From Cheiracanthium punctorium (lineage: Eukaryota; Arthropoda; Arachnida; Araneae; Cheiracanthiidae): a DNA stretch of 64,000 nucleotides. Made by a program: the position numbers and the translations under genes. The stretch lies in NCBI GenBank assembly GCA_038373885.1, contig JAWZYV010019925.1, positions 62,001 through 126,000 of the forward strand, written 5' to 3'. Positions 24,413 to 36,127 of the stretch are shown one piece after another. Under the pieces are notes generated by a model. The model did no database searches. It was not told the DNA's origin and saw only the letters and a program-made list of their open reading frames with translations. How positions within the stretch are numbered: the first letter of the stretch is position 1; each line of letters opens with the position of its first letter.

Positions 24413-24827
24413 GGGAAAATATAAATTAGGAGATTTTTTACGAATTTTTATGTAAAGAAGGATTTTGAATTCAAATTCAACTGCTGCAAGATTTCGGTAT
24501 GATATCTTCCGCTATGGTTGTCTTGGAAACAGTAACAATGAATAAAATTGCCAGTTGAAAAAAATAAATAAAATTTCTTTAAAATAACTGAGTTTTCGCA
24601 TGTGAAATCGCCAAAAAGTTTAAAGCACCTTTTAGAAACTCAATCAGAATAACAGATTCACAAGCAGAACATACGCCACGCACGAAATAATTCCTTATTT
24701 TATATTACGTTGCCAGAAAAATAATTGAATGCTGTTTTTTCAACAATGCATTATCTAGCATTATTTCCGATTGAATTTTTAAACGGGTCACGTTTCTGAA
24801 TCCCAGGAAATAATATACGGTGCTAAA

Positions 24828-25020
24828 CAGGGCCTGATTATGAAAAACAGGGCCCCGGGTATTGATGAATTTGGGGGTCTCATCTATGAAATTTGTTTTA
24901 TTTTTCATAAAATTTTGTTATATAAAAGAATATTTCAGAACAACATTTGAAATTGGGGGCCATTTCGAGCCGGGGGCCCAAGGCAAAGTCCCGTTTTGCC
25001 CGTGCGATAATAGGGCCCTG
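24828..25020. mobile_element. hAT-type MITE of the CAGGGCCTGATTA family
   Basis: Starts CAGGGCCTGATTATG and ends GATAATAGGGCCCTG. Both sides carry a perfect 8-bp duplication GTGCTAAA (24820-24827 and 25021-25028). 193 bp, non-coding; subterminal GGGGGCC words are typical of the group. Confidence 0.95.
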
Positions 25021-25028
25021 GTGCTAAA

Positions 25029-25875
25029 TACGCCAACCTGATAAGAATTATGCGTACAAATGTATGGAGAGCTGTTTGAGTGGCAACCATAAAGTGAAAT
25101 GATTATCGTTTAGGCTAATGCGTATTGTAAAAGTCCCCGAAGAATAAAAGACTACATTCATGGCAAATATCTAAACCGTTTCTTTAAATTAAGCATTAAC
25201 GATTGAAGAACGAAAATATATTGTATTGGTATCAGTAAAAGATAGTATACATAATAGTAGATATGCTAGGGCAATATTGATAAAAGCACAATATACCGCA
25301 TTAATAAATATTCCGTGAAACTAAGTGTTCTATTCATGTTTCAACAGCCATCTTACATCACAGCTAACTAAACATTAAGTTATTCTACGACGCGTTTATA
25401 TATCCCACGGCAGTTTCAACAGAAAAGACTGTAACTAAACTTTTTTTTTTCCTTGGTGATTCTGTTTTGTCACAGGTAGTTATGATCACATTTTCGGAAA
25501 ATGTTCTCTTCTTGCCATGCGAAGAGCGAGTACACAACTATTTAATTATAAAATAAAACGGTTCTCCACACATCATGTACTATCTAAAATATTAATGGTA
25601 ATCTAAAAAAAGGTATGATGTAGAAATGAGACATTTTGAAAGTTACGAATTTTCGCTGCAAACCGACGCGCTTTTCTTTTTATGATCGCGAATGACACCG
25701 ACATAGTTTTTTGTTTCATAATATTAACAATGGTCTCAGGTCAGTACTTATACTAACTTTACGAATAACTAATGAGTAACTTTACGCCAAAAATCAAATC
25801 ATTTTGCTTATTTTTAGATTCCAAATCACTGGAATCAAATCGAATTATACATGGAAGAAAAAGTTTCATTCCCTA
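25029..25875. other. No gene recognised
   Basis: AT-rich. A word resembling the Helitron end at 25.9 kb (CCATGCGAAGAGCGAGTACA, near 25516) suggests an older eroded terminus, but CTAG is absent. Confidence 0.45.
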
Positions 25876-25902
25876 CCGTGCGGAGAACGGGTACGCAGCT
25901 AG
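25876..25902 (+). mobile_element. Helitron 3' terminus
   Basis: The hairpin CCGTGCGGAGAACGG (25876-25890) is followed by GTACGCAG and CTAG (25899-25902), then T. This matches the 3' ends at 52.5, 57.7 and 59.2 kb in form. No 5' end was found, so only the terminus is called. Confidence 0.75.
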
Positions 25903-25904
25903 TA

Positions 25905-25966
25905 CATTTATATTAGTTGCAATAGCCGTAATCCCCCTCTTTGAAAAATTTTTCGCTACGCCACTG
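25905..25966 (-). mobile_element. CAGGGGCGTAGC-family MITE, end fragment
   Basis: ATTAGTTGCAATAGCCGTAA, CCCCCTCTTTGAAAAATTTT and the terminal CGCTACGCCACTG are the end of a minus-oriented family member. It directly follows the Helitron CTAG at 25899, so the Helitron insertion or a deletion removed the other half. Confidence 0.7.
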
Positions 25967-26092
25967 CAAGGGGGCAACCCCTCCTAAAATTCAAGAAAAT
26001 TCAGATATCATTAATTCGAAAATAATATTTTCTACAATAGGAAACATTTCGTTCCTCCAATGACACATGCCAATTTTCGCCAATGCCTTACA

Positions 26093-26645
26093 CAGACCCT
26101 GATTACTACACGGACTTGGGGCACGTGCCTTGGGCACAAATGCATAAATAGGCCAAAAAATTGAGTTTAGAGCGATGTGTAGGGGGACAAAAAAATTGAA
26201 TGTTTAAGGGCACAAAATTTGAAAAGTGCCCTCTACCAACATCTTCTAGATAAAGAAAGCCTAACAACTCCCACGTCACCAAGCTTTGACGTCATCACTA
26301 GGCCTACAATTCAAAGTTTTATTTTCACAAAATAAAACTATTAAAAATTTCTGGTGAATTTAATCATGCATAACAAAATTTTAATAATTTGAGAGAAAAA
26401 ATTTAGTTTTACCACAAATGGCAATTTTTAACCCTGACTAATTAGATAATATGATTAAGAAATAGATCATAATGAATAATTTTGTATAAGAAAGGTATTT
26501 TAATTTTAAATAGTTTTACTTTGTGAAAATAAAACTCCGATGACGTCATTTTCGTAGGCCTAGTGATGACATCAAAGCTTGAGTTGTTAGGCTTTCTATT
26601 TATAGGAGATGTTGCCTGGACACAAAAGCGTCATAGACAAGCCCT
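26093..26645. mobile_element. hAT-type MITE holding a nested palindromic element
   Basis: Starts CAGACCCTGATTACTACACG and ends CATAGACAAGCCCTG, a diverged CAGGGCCTGATTA pair. Flanks GCCTTACA and GCCGTATA agree at 6 of 8 positions. A second element lies within: AGAAAGCCTAACAACTC (26254-26270) is mirrored by GAGTTGTTAGGCTTTCTATT (26581-26600), with arms continuing through AAGCTTTGACGTCATCACTA and TAGTGATGACATCAAAGCTT. Non-coding. Confidence 0.75.
26254..26597. mobile_element. Nested foldback MITE
   Basis: The two arms are each about 90-100 bases: an outer AGAAAGCCTAACAACTC, a middle TGACGTCATCACTAGGCCTA and an inner TTTTATTTTCACAAA, each mirrored on the other side. The core is AT-rich. No clear duplication beyond the arms; it sits inside the MITE at 26093-26645. 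Confidence 0.75.
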
Positions 26646-26653
26646 GGCCGTAT

Positions 26654-27159
26654 ATTTAGCATTTTATTTCTGAGTGTTTTGTTATTTCTATAGGATCATT
26701 GTTTGTTCACAGTACAACCTGAAAATTCTAAATTTTTCGAGTCTCTAGCCCAATTTAATTCTTTAAAAAAGCTGTACCCGATAAAAGTAAGACAGTGATC
26801 CGACCGATTAAAAAACTGGATGTCGTAAGTTATATTGACGTCATTTTGATGTCACGGTTTTAAAAAGTATTAGAAATCCAGTTTACGGTTACAGGCTGTA
26901 ACGTCAAGAATGTTTTACTGTGATATAATTCCACAAATTATCACTTTAAATCCGCCAAAATTTTTCGGTGTGAAAAAAACCGTTAAGAATAATCCACAGT
27001 TCAAAATATCGTCCACAGAAAATCAAATGCTAAAAATTTCACGTTTTTTTCTTTTGAAAGGATATTTTTTTCTTTTCTTTATTTCGGAATCTTTCATCTA
27101 AAAAATTGTTTTATCTGTTAGTGCGAAGCTTGAAGCAAAATTATTTTTATTCTTCTTAA
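26654..27159. other. No gene recognised
   Basis: AT-rich spacer with no paired repeats or coding signal. Confidence 0.6.
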
Positions 27160-27167
27160 GCTTAGGT

Positions 27168-27917
27168 TAGAGACCTGCACGGGCCGGCCCGGCCCGTGAA
27201 AGCATGGCCGGCCCGCGGGCCGGTTACGGGTACGGGAATAATAAATCTGTTGTCATCGGGCCGGGTCGGGCCGGGCCAGACTCTTTTCTATTTTTTTTTC
27301 CTTTTTTTTCCCTACCCTCCTTGCAACCAGCAAAAAAAAAAAAAAAGTATTTTTAGAAATTGGCTTCTGTAGGTAATAAGTTATAAAATCGTAGGGTTAT
27401 TACTCTGTTTACTTTGAAAGACTGATGTGGGAAAGTATTCAAATTTTGTTGCACTTAGAAAAAGATGTCATAACCGTCCGTTTTCCTTTTGTATACCATT
27501 AGTGGCACATATGATGGCGCCAGACCGAGCCGATAGAGCTATGTTCCGATTCCTGGTCGACCGGAGATTTCCACATTATTCTACTCAGTGAATTAACATC
27601 TAATTAAAAATATTCCACTTTTCAGAATATATATGCATATAAATGGTGGTTATTTTAATATTATTATTAATTTAATGTAGTAGTTAACATTAATAACTTA
27701 ATATAAAATGCCTGAAAAATATTTATCGATCTATTTACTCGTCTTTATATATATTTTTTTTATTTCTGGAATTTCCGAATTTTTGTTCCTCAATTACAGG
27801 CCCGTACGGCCCGGGCCGGGCCGTGATGTTTGTTTCAAATGTGTTACGGGCCCGGGCCGGGCCTACAAATTCAAGAATCCTCGGGCCGGGCCGGGGCTCA
27901 ATTTTCAGGACCCTCTA
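27168..27917. mobile_element. hAT-type MITE with GGGCCGGGCC ends
   Basis: Starts TAGAGACCTGCACGGGCCGG and ends TTTTCAGGACCCTCTA, flanked by a perfect 8-bp duplication GCTTAGGT (27160-27167 and 27918-27925). Subterminal tracts of GGCCCGGCCCG type mirror each other, in sharp contrast to the AT-rich core. 750 bp, non-coding. Confidence 0.93.
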
Positions 27918-27925
27918 GCTTAGGT

Positions 27926-29115
27926 TAGCTATTCTGATGCAAATGTTAACATTAAGAGTGAAAGAATTTGGTACTTTTGAAAATTCTGTTCCGATCGAAT
28001 ATACTTCAACAGAGAAACTTCGAAAAATGCCTAATCTCTCCTTCTTGTACGAAGAATGGGTACTTAGAAAATTTATCGGTTTAATTTAAAACAATCTTTT
28101 CATACTACGGGAGTAATTATGTTTCTTCCTTGCATCATATTAGAATGTTCCTTAACTGAAACACTGAAACACATCTTAACTGAAAAGTGTTCTGCCTGAT
28201 CTTTCTCTTGCTCATTTACATGAATATTAAAATCTAAAAAACTGACAGAGCCAAAGTAATTTATTCTGTCGATTATATATGGAAAAGAATCAAGCCATAC
28301 TCAGCAACTAAACTTTTTAATCCGGTTGCCATTCGTCGGGCTAAAAATAGAAAAAGGAAGAAAGAAATCTAAAATGATTGTAATTTTTTTCTTTGTTCTG
28401 TTTTATTGATTTCAGTATTCTTTATTTATTTTCTCTGTCCTATACTTCTTTCCAAATTCTTTCCACAACTTAATAATAACAACAATAAATAATAATTTGC
28501 ACTGATTGACTCAGATACTTAATTAAAAAAATAAAAAATATCTAATTTGTATTAACATTGTCGAACTTTTGTGATGTGTCACACACATCACAAAAGTTCG
28601 ACAATGTTAATACAAATTAGATACAAATTAGACACTCAACATTGTTTGAACGATATTGTTTTTTATAGTAGCTCCAGCTGGACTGTAAGCGTTGTAAGTA
28701 AAGTTGTGAAACAGGTCAGGCGGAAAAGATAAAAGCTGTGAAGTCTGGTGTCTAATTTCTCATTTCTTACTCATTAATTACAGTATCGTTATCGACAGTC
28801 TGTATTTAAAAATATAACTATTTATTGAGAAAGTTTATTCGTGTCAACAGCTCAGTTATATATTTTTGAAGAGAAGACGGAAGACTGCCACTGGAAATCT
28901 CACAATCTCTTGAGAACTGATCGATATGCAGGAGGTTCTAATAAATAAATTAATAAAAACGCCCGTTTGCTTATTATAGTACAACTGGAGGAAAAAGCCC
29001 GTTCTTGAGGCAATTACAAAGGATGCTAGAAAAAAAAAATTGACAAAAATATGTCTACACTCAGTATGTCTAGTCTGTGCCCTTTTAAAATAGATAACTT
29101 TATATTATTTTTTTA
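27926..29115. other. No gene recognised apart from the perfect hairpin
   Basis: AT-rich. The only notable structure is the hairpin at 28541-28621. Confidence 0.6.
28541..28621. repeat. Perfect 39-bp inverted repeat with 3-base loop
   Basis: The left arm (28541-28579) begins TCTAATTTGTATTAACATTG; the right arm (28583-28621) is its exact reverse complement, ending CAATGTTAATACAAATTAGA. The loop is CAC. The right arm is followed by a short echo, TACAAATTAGA. Such perfection suggests a recent origin by template switching or, less likely, selection on an RNA hairpin. Confidence 0.97.
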
Positions 29116-29119
29116 TTAT

Positions 29120-29375
29120 AGGGTAAATACAGGACTTATGCGCATATTTTTTGTGAATTTGTATAAAAAAATTCCAGGGTTCCCTTACGATAAAATAAAT
29201 CATACGGTGCTTATTTAATGTAGTATACAAAACATGTGTACTGCGATAAAAAGTATTAAAACATAGTTAATATTTTATAACATTTTTTTTTCTAAAACAT
29301 TGCACTGCGTCATCCGTACATTCAAGGTGAGAGTTATGCCTAACCTGTTATAAGAACAGGAAGAAATAAAAATAA
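29120..29375 (+). repeat. Unclassified interspersed repeat, copy 2
   Basis: Same ordered words as the copy at 12930-13200: TATTTAATGTAG, ACATGTGTACTGCGATAAAA, TTTTTTTCTAAAACATTGCA, GAGTTATGCCTAACCTGT. A MITE of the CAGTGGCGTAGC family lies just beyond. Confidence 0.65.
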
Positions 29376-29415
29376 AAAATACTGAAATAAATATTAATAT
29401 CTGGACTAAAATTAC

Positions 29416-29577
29416 CAGTGGCGTAGCCAGAAAGTTTTCATGGGGGGAGGGGGTTACGATTACCGCAATTCACGTAAATGCATACGTGTGTGTGTGATAA
29501 GGGATTGAAGAATCTACATTTTGTAAGGCAAAAAATTTCTCAAGAAGGGGTTGAACCCCCCCTTATATGTGCCATTG
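29416..29577 (+). mobile_element. CAGTGGCGTAGC-family MITE
   Basis: The start CAGTGGCGTAGCCAG and the family body (TTCATGGGGGGAGGGGGTTA, CATACGTGTGTGTGTGATAA, ACATTTTGTAAGGCAAAAAA) are clear. The right end is eroded to GTGCCATTG. Flanks CTAAAATTAC and CTAATTAC match apart from two A's. Confidence 0.8.
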
Positions 29578-29730
29578 CTAATTACCTATGTAATAAAGAG
29601 ACGTATTAGTAGGTTTCTATCAATATTAGTCTGCCGACTTGTTCACCACTAAAATTAAATTCTTGTTTTTTTTTTGTTTTTTTTTAATTGAATTTTATTT
29701 GCTATTTCATCAAAACAACGTAACATCAGG

Positions 29731-30606
29731 GAAAAAATCTGATGTGTCCAACACATGACTTCCTTGCACGTCTATTAAATCAAAAGTATTTTCGACGCAC
29801 TTCCTCTACTTATTTGTTTGAAAGAGATAAAATATCAATAATAGTAAGGTTTAGCGATTTCTAGCCAAATATTTCGATATCGCCAAGCTGAGTTCAATTT
29901 GAAAGATTTCCTTCTGACACTTTATTTGGCGATATTTCACCAAAAGCCGACAAACTTAAGATAGTTTGCGAGATTTTGGGGATAGCCAAAGTAGTCATTG
30001 ACCACAGACTTTCAATGAATTGAATGCATCCATACACCTCAATGTATTTAAAGTCATTTGGCTCACCCTGTAAATAAATTTCCAGTCGATTGTTGTCAAA
30101 AAAGATATTGAAAACAGTTAGATATTACAATAGTTCTAAATACAAAAGTTCAAAATTCTACATGTTAAAGTTTTAGAGTTATACAAAATACGAAATAATT
30201 TTTGGCGCCAAATTTGGCGATATTTCGGCGAAACTCGTCAATGTCTACGACATTTGGCGAGATTTTAAGCATGGACCAAACAATGACAGATTATCGCCAA
30301 ATTTGGCGATATTTCGCCAAAACTCGCCAAGAACGATGACAAATGGCGATACTTTGGGCATGGACCAAATGACTGACTATCGCCAAAATTTGGCGATATT
30401 TCGGCAAAACTCGACAAGGTCGAAGACAGACGGCGAGATTTTGGGCATGTACCGAACAATGACTGTCTGCAGTTGTATTATATTGAAATAGACATTAAAA
30501 TACTGAAATTTTTTTCGGTTTTCCTGTAAATAAACTCTCCAGTAGATTAGAACCAAAAATCGAGATGCACAAGTAGATGTTACATCAATATCTTATATAT
30601 GAAATT
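29731..30606 (-). mobile_element. Inverted arm, outer part, of unclassified element X
   Basis: This is the reverse complement of about 35920-36790, beginning with AATCTGATGTGTCCAACACA and including the TCGCCAAATTTGGCGA palindromes. The outer terminal repeat seen at 36.8 kb is missing. The arm stops at GAAATTT (30600-30606) and resumes at 32905. Confidence 0.88.
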
Positions 30607-31883
30607 TGGTTACTTCCCACACATCGGCACGCCAAGAGATCGCCAACAATTTCACCCCCTTTTCAAGAACGATCAGTGCGTGACCCTGCAGATCTAGACT
30701 CAAGGAAAATATCGCGAGGATGGCCCCCGTTCTAAAGTGGGGATGGCAAAAGCGGGAAGATAGCAACCCATAAATTACTCCAGCCAGTGTCATTCGGAGA
30801 TGTCTAGGATGGGTATAATAAGAGTTCCTTTATCAGCAGCAATAATTAAAACTTGTCTTTAGAAAATATTTTAAAACGCTAGAAGCATCGCACTTACTAT
30901 CGCTTGTTTTGAAAAAAAAAATTAATATTTTATTATTTTTTTTTCACGATTTTAAAATTCGTTAATTTTAATTTAAAATGCGTGCGCTCACTGTCTCAGG
31001 AAGGAAAAAAAGAAAAGAAGGGAAATTTGAAGGAAGAAAATTGCGTTAACTATTTACATATATTTACCTCAAAATTTACTTATTCGTTTTAGTTGTGGAC
31101 GCAGGATCTTATTTTAGGCTGTGTATTCGGAGCACGTGACATGGTGCTTCCATTTTATAGTTGTCCTAGAAACTGCACAGATAGTATCAAAACACGTACT
31201 AAAATAATCTTTCACACATTATGAAGGTTTAATTTCTACCTGAAAATCAAAGTAAATTATCTGAATATTTTAATTGAATCCAACAAATTATTCGAAGAGT
31301 TTAGTTTCATAAATTGACATTTATTTTCCTATTTTATAAAGATAGTTGCAAGTTATGCATAAATGTATAAATTTAATAATATCTGATGCTAATAACTAAT
31401 AAGTAGTTCGAAAAATCCTCTAAAGTTTTAGACATTCTAAAATTTAAACTTCTGGTCAGAGAAAAGAGAAAATTAGATTTTTTTTTTTTTTCGGAAACAT
31501 ATATCGTAATTTAATGTGTTCTCTTGAGTATTTGTAGAGCCTGAAATATTTAACCCATTAACCGTATATAGAACACTGTAAAACTAAAATTAAAAAAAAA
31601 AAAACCTGTTAAATTCTTTTTAAAAGCATTTTCTTAAATTCATGTTATATATTTTTTGCAATTCCCCTAAAGAACTCTTCAGCAATGTGACACAGGCATT
31701 TAAAAGTTTAATGTTAAGAAAATCTTCATGCACGGGTGATTTGTGAAACGTAAATTAATTTCATTTAAGTAATATTCCACAACAATTTTTTTTTCGGGGT
31801 TTCCCGCAAGTACCCTACAGAGAGTGTTCACACATTTTTGTAACGATTTTGCAAAGATATATATAGAAATAAATATAAGAATT

Positions 31884-32012
31884 TTATTTTCTAATGTGTT
31901 CAGTCTGATAGCCCTTTCTTTGAACCATCATATTACATCTTGATTTCAAAGATGAAAGTCCTTTTCTTAAAACATCAAGGCTGATATTATTCCACTCCTC
32001 CATCACAATCTT
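31884..32012 (-). pseudogene. Tc1-like transposase, extreme C-terminus
   Basis: The minus-strand frame reads KIVMEEWNNISLDVLRKGLS, continues SLKSRCNMMVQRKGYQTEH, and ends in a stop. The EEWNxIxxxxLxxLxxSxxxR pattern is the end of Tc1-like transposases, after the catalytic Glu. About 65 bases beyond the stop lies TACAGAGAGTGTTCACAC (from 31816 on the plus strand), which resembles a Tc1 terminus preceded by TA. Only some 40 codons remain; everything upstream is lost. It differs from the 19.2-kb fragment and so represents another Tc1-group family. Confidence 0.75.
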
Positions 32013-32090
32013 GTAGTAATATAATCTTTTGTAGTAATATATGAATGTATCTTGTGTTTGCGTGATTATGGCAACGCTATACTAGGGCAA

Positions 32091-32280
32091 TCTGCCAAGG
32101 ATGGGAAGGTGCCTTGGCAGGAGAACTTTCTAAGGGGTTCTAAAGCGTATTCACGTTACATCTGGAAAAAACCTACCAAAAATCCAGACTGTTAGATCGA
32201 CAGCTGCTCTTCGGGACCTTCACTCTTCGGCAGTCTACCATTTTCAGTGGCATAACTACTGTGCGATGGTAAGGCTATAA
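32091..32280 (-). repeat. tRNA-derived SINE, copy 2
   Basis: It shares with the other copies GAGAACTTTCTAAGG, GCGTATTCACGTTACATCTG, CCAGACTGTTAGATCGACAG and GGGACCTTCACTCTTCGGCA in the same order. The tRNA-like head is at the right (minus strand) and is eroded. Confidence 0.65.
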
Positions 32281-32904
32281 ATGTATCTTAAAGTAGAAAG
32301 ATAATTCAACTCATCTTCGTTTAGAAATATATTTAATTTTATATTTCAATTCCATTCATTATCACTGAAAAATAACGTTCAATAAATACTTGTCACACAT
32401 TTTTGCTTTCATGCCTTTTAAGATGCAATTTATTCCAGGTAAAACTTATGTATATGTAAAAAAAAAAGTTACTATTACATTTGTTTGTTCATCTTAAAAT
32501 ACACTGGAATAAAATAAACTAGAAGTTTCTGTAGAAAATTTTACTTAATTGAAGTTTTAGACGTATTTCGTATTTTGTATGTATTAAGAAAATAAATGTA
32601 TTTTGTATTTTTTCAATTTAGAAAGCATTTTGTATTTTGTAATTTTTCGTGTTTGAATAAATGTAATTTGTATTTTGCATCGAAAATACATTTTTTTATG
32701 TATTTTGCCCAACTCTGCTTCTGTAGTTGCTTTCAAAGAGCATTGCAGAGCAAGCAGTAATTATTTTTATTTCCAACGGAGGGGAGAGTATGAGGGAGCG
32801 TCCTCTAAGTGAAACTGTACTCCCCCTCTCTAAACAACGGGGGATGAGGGGGAGAAAAGCAATAAACTTTAGGTTTACCTTTGCCGATCTCTGGGAAGAT
32901 AGGA

Positions 32905-34806
32905 TGAAATTTCAACATTCTACGACTAATAGTTTTTGATATTTGAGAGTTAAATACAAACACACGCTCAACAAAAGTTGCCAAGCTAGGCGACTTTTGG
33001 CATGGTTCTTGAGGGAGACACGTGACCGTGGTCGGACCATTACCTAATTTATGTGGTAGGATGGTATTGTGCTTGAATTGGATGAATGCCCCTAAAATTG
33101 CCATTGACCGTAATGTACTGGAAATCTTTTGAGTGTTCCTGTAGCAGAACTATAAATGATAAAGACACTTTTTTTAATGGAGAAATTCATTTTCTAATTC
33201 TTTACAGTATATATCACTTCTGAGTCGTTTGAAATAGCCCAATACCTCTAAAAAACGCTTTGATGAATTTCGGCCCATAAAGGGTAATGTATTTCGAATC
33301 TTTTGGGCGGTCCTGTAGATAAACTATCCAGTCGAATGGAACCGAAAGGGGAGGTGCACAACTAGATTTTACAACAATCCTAAATATAAAGTTTCAACAT
33401 TCTACGTGTAATTGTTTTTGAGATATGCGAGTTTAATGAATTTCGGCCCATTGAGCGTAGTGCATTTCGAATGTCTTGGGCGGTCCTGTAGATAAACTAT
33501 CCAGTCGAAGGGAACCAAAAGGGGAAGTGCACAACTAGATGTTACAACTATCCAAAATACGAAGTTAGGCCATTCTACGTCTAATAGTTTTTGAGATATG
33601 CGAGTTTAATGAATTTCAGCCCATTGAGCGTAATGCATTTCGAATGTTTTGGGCGGCCCTGTAGATAAACTATCCAGTCGAATGAAACCAAAAGGGGAGG
33701 TGCACAACTAGTTGAGATGAGACGGGCTCAGCCCGAGCCCTTTGAGCGTAATGTATTTCGAATGTTTTGGGCGGTTCTGTTGATAAACTATCCAGTCGAA
33801 TGGAACCGAAAGGGGAGGTACACAACTAGATGTTACAACAATCCTAAATATAAAGTTTCAACATTCTACGTGTAATAGTTTTTGAGATATGCGAGTTTAA
33901 TGAATTTCGGCCCATTGAGCGTAGTGTATTTCGAATGTTTTGGGCGGTCCTGTAGATAAACTATCCAGTCGAAGGGAACCAAAAGGGGAGGTGCGCAACT
34001 AGTAGAGATGAGACGGGCTCAGCCCGAGCCCGAAAGCCCGAGCCCGAGCCCGCGCCCGGGCCCGACTCGGGCTCGGGCTCTGTAATTCACGATTGCGTTC
34101 GGGCTCGGGCTCGTGAAAAATGTCTCCTTTGTTGAACATACTCCTTGAAACAGATTTTAAAAAGTGATTCATGGGATAAATAGATGTACTTATTTAAAAA
34201 AAAATGGCTGCACGGGGGACTAGAAGGTGTGTGAAGCTCCAAAATTTATTGTATCCTATTAATGAAGTATTTAATTTTATTTGTCTTTAGCTGAAATTTC
34301 AGGCTCGGGCGAGCTTGGATTAAAAGTCTTCGGGCTCGGGCTTCAAAAAATGAGCCCGAACTCATCTCTAACAACTAGATGTTACAACTATCGAAAATAT
34401 GAAGTTTCGACATTCTACGCCTTATAGTTTTTGAGTAAGGTGAGTTTAACGAATTTCGGCCCATAGAGCGTAATGTATTTCGAATCTTTTGGGCGGTCCT
34501 GTACATAAACTATCGATTCGATTGCGACCAAAAGGGGAGGTGCACAACTAGATCATAGAACAATCCTAAATATCAAATCTCAACATTCTACGACGAATAG
34601 TTTTTGAGATATGTGAGTTACATACATACGTGCGTACGTACGTACGTATACGTACGTACGTACAAACGGCATGGAAAACCTGGACACAATAGACTCGCCG
34701 CTGGTCAAAATGAGTTGCAGACGCGTTAATAGGATCGTGCATGCTAGCCTACGATGAGATGCATTGAAAAAATTTTTTAAATTAAATTTAGAGGTAGTCA
34801 AAATCG
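32905..34806 (-). mobile_element. Inverted arm, inner part, of unclassified element X
   Basis: Reverse complement of about 34892-35935. It holds six units of the 173-bp repeat (anchors GTGCACAACTAG near 33360, 33534, 33707, 33822, 33997 and 34547), against three in the right copy. The unit at 33707 is shortened and carries a stub of the hAT MITE at 34003. An ACGT tract near 34631-34662 sits at the same place as in the other copies. The arm runs into the central hairpin end at 34807. Confidence 0.9.
34003..34370. mobile_element. hAT-type MITE with GGGCTCGGGCT ends
   Basis: Starts TAGAGATGAGACGGGCTCAG and ends GAGCCCGAACTCATCTCTA. Flanks GCAACTAG (33995-34002) and ACAACTAG (34371-34378) agree at 7 of 8. 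Ends rich in CCCGAG and CTCGGG; AT-rich core. 368 bp. It interrupts one 173-bp unit of element X. Confidence 0.92.
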
Positions 34807-35836
34807 TTTTTTACTTCCTTGTACGTAGTATAAGGAAGTAATGTGATCCCGAAAAATTTTGGGGGCCAAATTTCGACATAAAAACCGATTTTGACTACCT
34901 CTAAATTTAATTTAAAAACTTTTTTCGATGCATCTCATCGTAGGCTAGCATGCACGGTCATATTAACGCGTCTGCAACTCATTTTGACCAGTGGCGAGTC
35001 TACTGTGGCCAGTTTTTCCATGCCGTCGTACGTACGTACGTACGTACGTATGTATGTAACTCGCATATCTCAAAAACTATTGGTCGTAGAATGTTGAAAT
35101 TTGATATTTAGGATTGTTCTATGATCTAGTTGTGCACCTCCCCTTTTGGTGGCAATCGAATGGATAGTTTATGTACAGGACCGCCCAAAAGATTCGAAAT
35201 ACATTACGCTCTATGGGCCGAAATTCATTAAACTCGCCTAACTCAAAAGCTATTAGGCGTAGAATGTCGAAACTTCATATTTTGGATAGTTGTAACATCT
35301 AGTTGTGCACCTCCCCTTTTGGTTCCATTCGACTGGATAGTTTATCTACAGGACTGCCCAAAACATTCGAAATACATTACACTCAATGGGCCGAAATTCA
35401 TTAAACTCGCATATCTCAAAAACTGTTAGGCGTTGAATGTTGAAACTTTATATTTAGGATTGTTGTAACATCTAGTTGTGCACCTCCCCTTTCGGTTCCA
35501 TTCGACTGAATAGTTTATCTACAGGACCGCCCAAAAGATTCGAAATACATTACGCTCTATGGGCCGAAATTCATCAAAGCGTTTTTTAGAGGTATTGGGC
35601 TATTTCAAACGACTCAGAAGTGATATATGCTGTAAAGAGTTAGAAAATGAATTTCTCCATTAATAAAAGTGTCTTTATCATTTATAGTTCTGCTACAGGA
35701 ACACTCAAAAGATTTCCAATACATTACGGTCAATAGCAATTTTAGGGGCATTCATCCATTTCAAGCATAATACCGTCCTACCACATAAGTTAGGTAATGG
35801 TCCGACCACGGTCACGTGCCTCCCTCAAGAACTATG

Positions 35837-35866
35837 CCAAAAGTCGCCAAGCTTGGCGACTTTTGG
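35837..35866. repeat. 30-bp perfect palindrome in element X
   Basis: The half-site is CCAAAAGTCGCCAAG, repeated as its exact reverse complement with no spacer. The copy at 47923-47952 is also perfect; the inverted arm has an imperfect version near 32973-33001. Confidence 0.95.
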
Positions 35867-36127
35867 TGTACGTGTGTGCATATTTAACTCTCAAATCTCA
35901 AAAACTATTATGAAATTTCATATATAAGAATGTTGTAACATCTAGTTGTGCATCTCGATTTTTGGTTCCAATCTACTGGAGAGTTTATTTACAGGACCAC
36001 CGAAAAGAATTTCAGTACCTTAATGTCTATGGACATCTTCATTATAATACAACTGTAGACAGTCATTGTTTGGTACATACCCAAAATCTCGCCGTCTGTC
36101 CTCGATCTTGGCGAGTTTTGGCGAAAT

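Larger units (their letters stand above)
30607..32904. other. 2.3-kb block interrupting the inverted arm
   Basis: The two pieces of the arm are parted by unrelated sequence with GAAATTT at both junctions. I found no terminal inverted repeats on it, so this may be a repair or recombination insert. It contains a Tc1-type fragment (31884-32012) and a SINE (32091-32280). The rest is AT-rich without coding signal. Confidence 0.7.

Noticed and set aside
34631..34662. ACGT tracts as an independent insertion
   Set aside because: They occur at the same position in all three element X copies, so they are part of that element.
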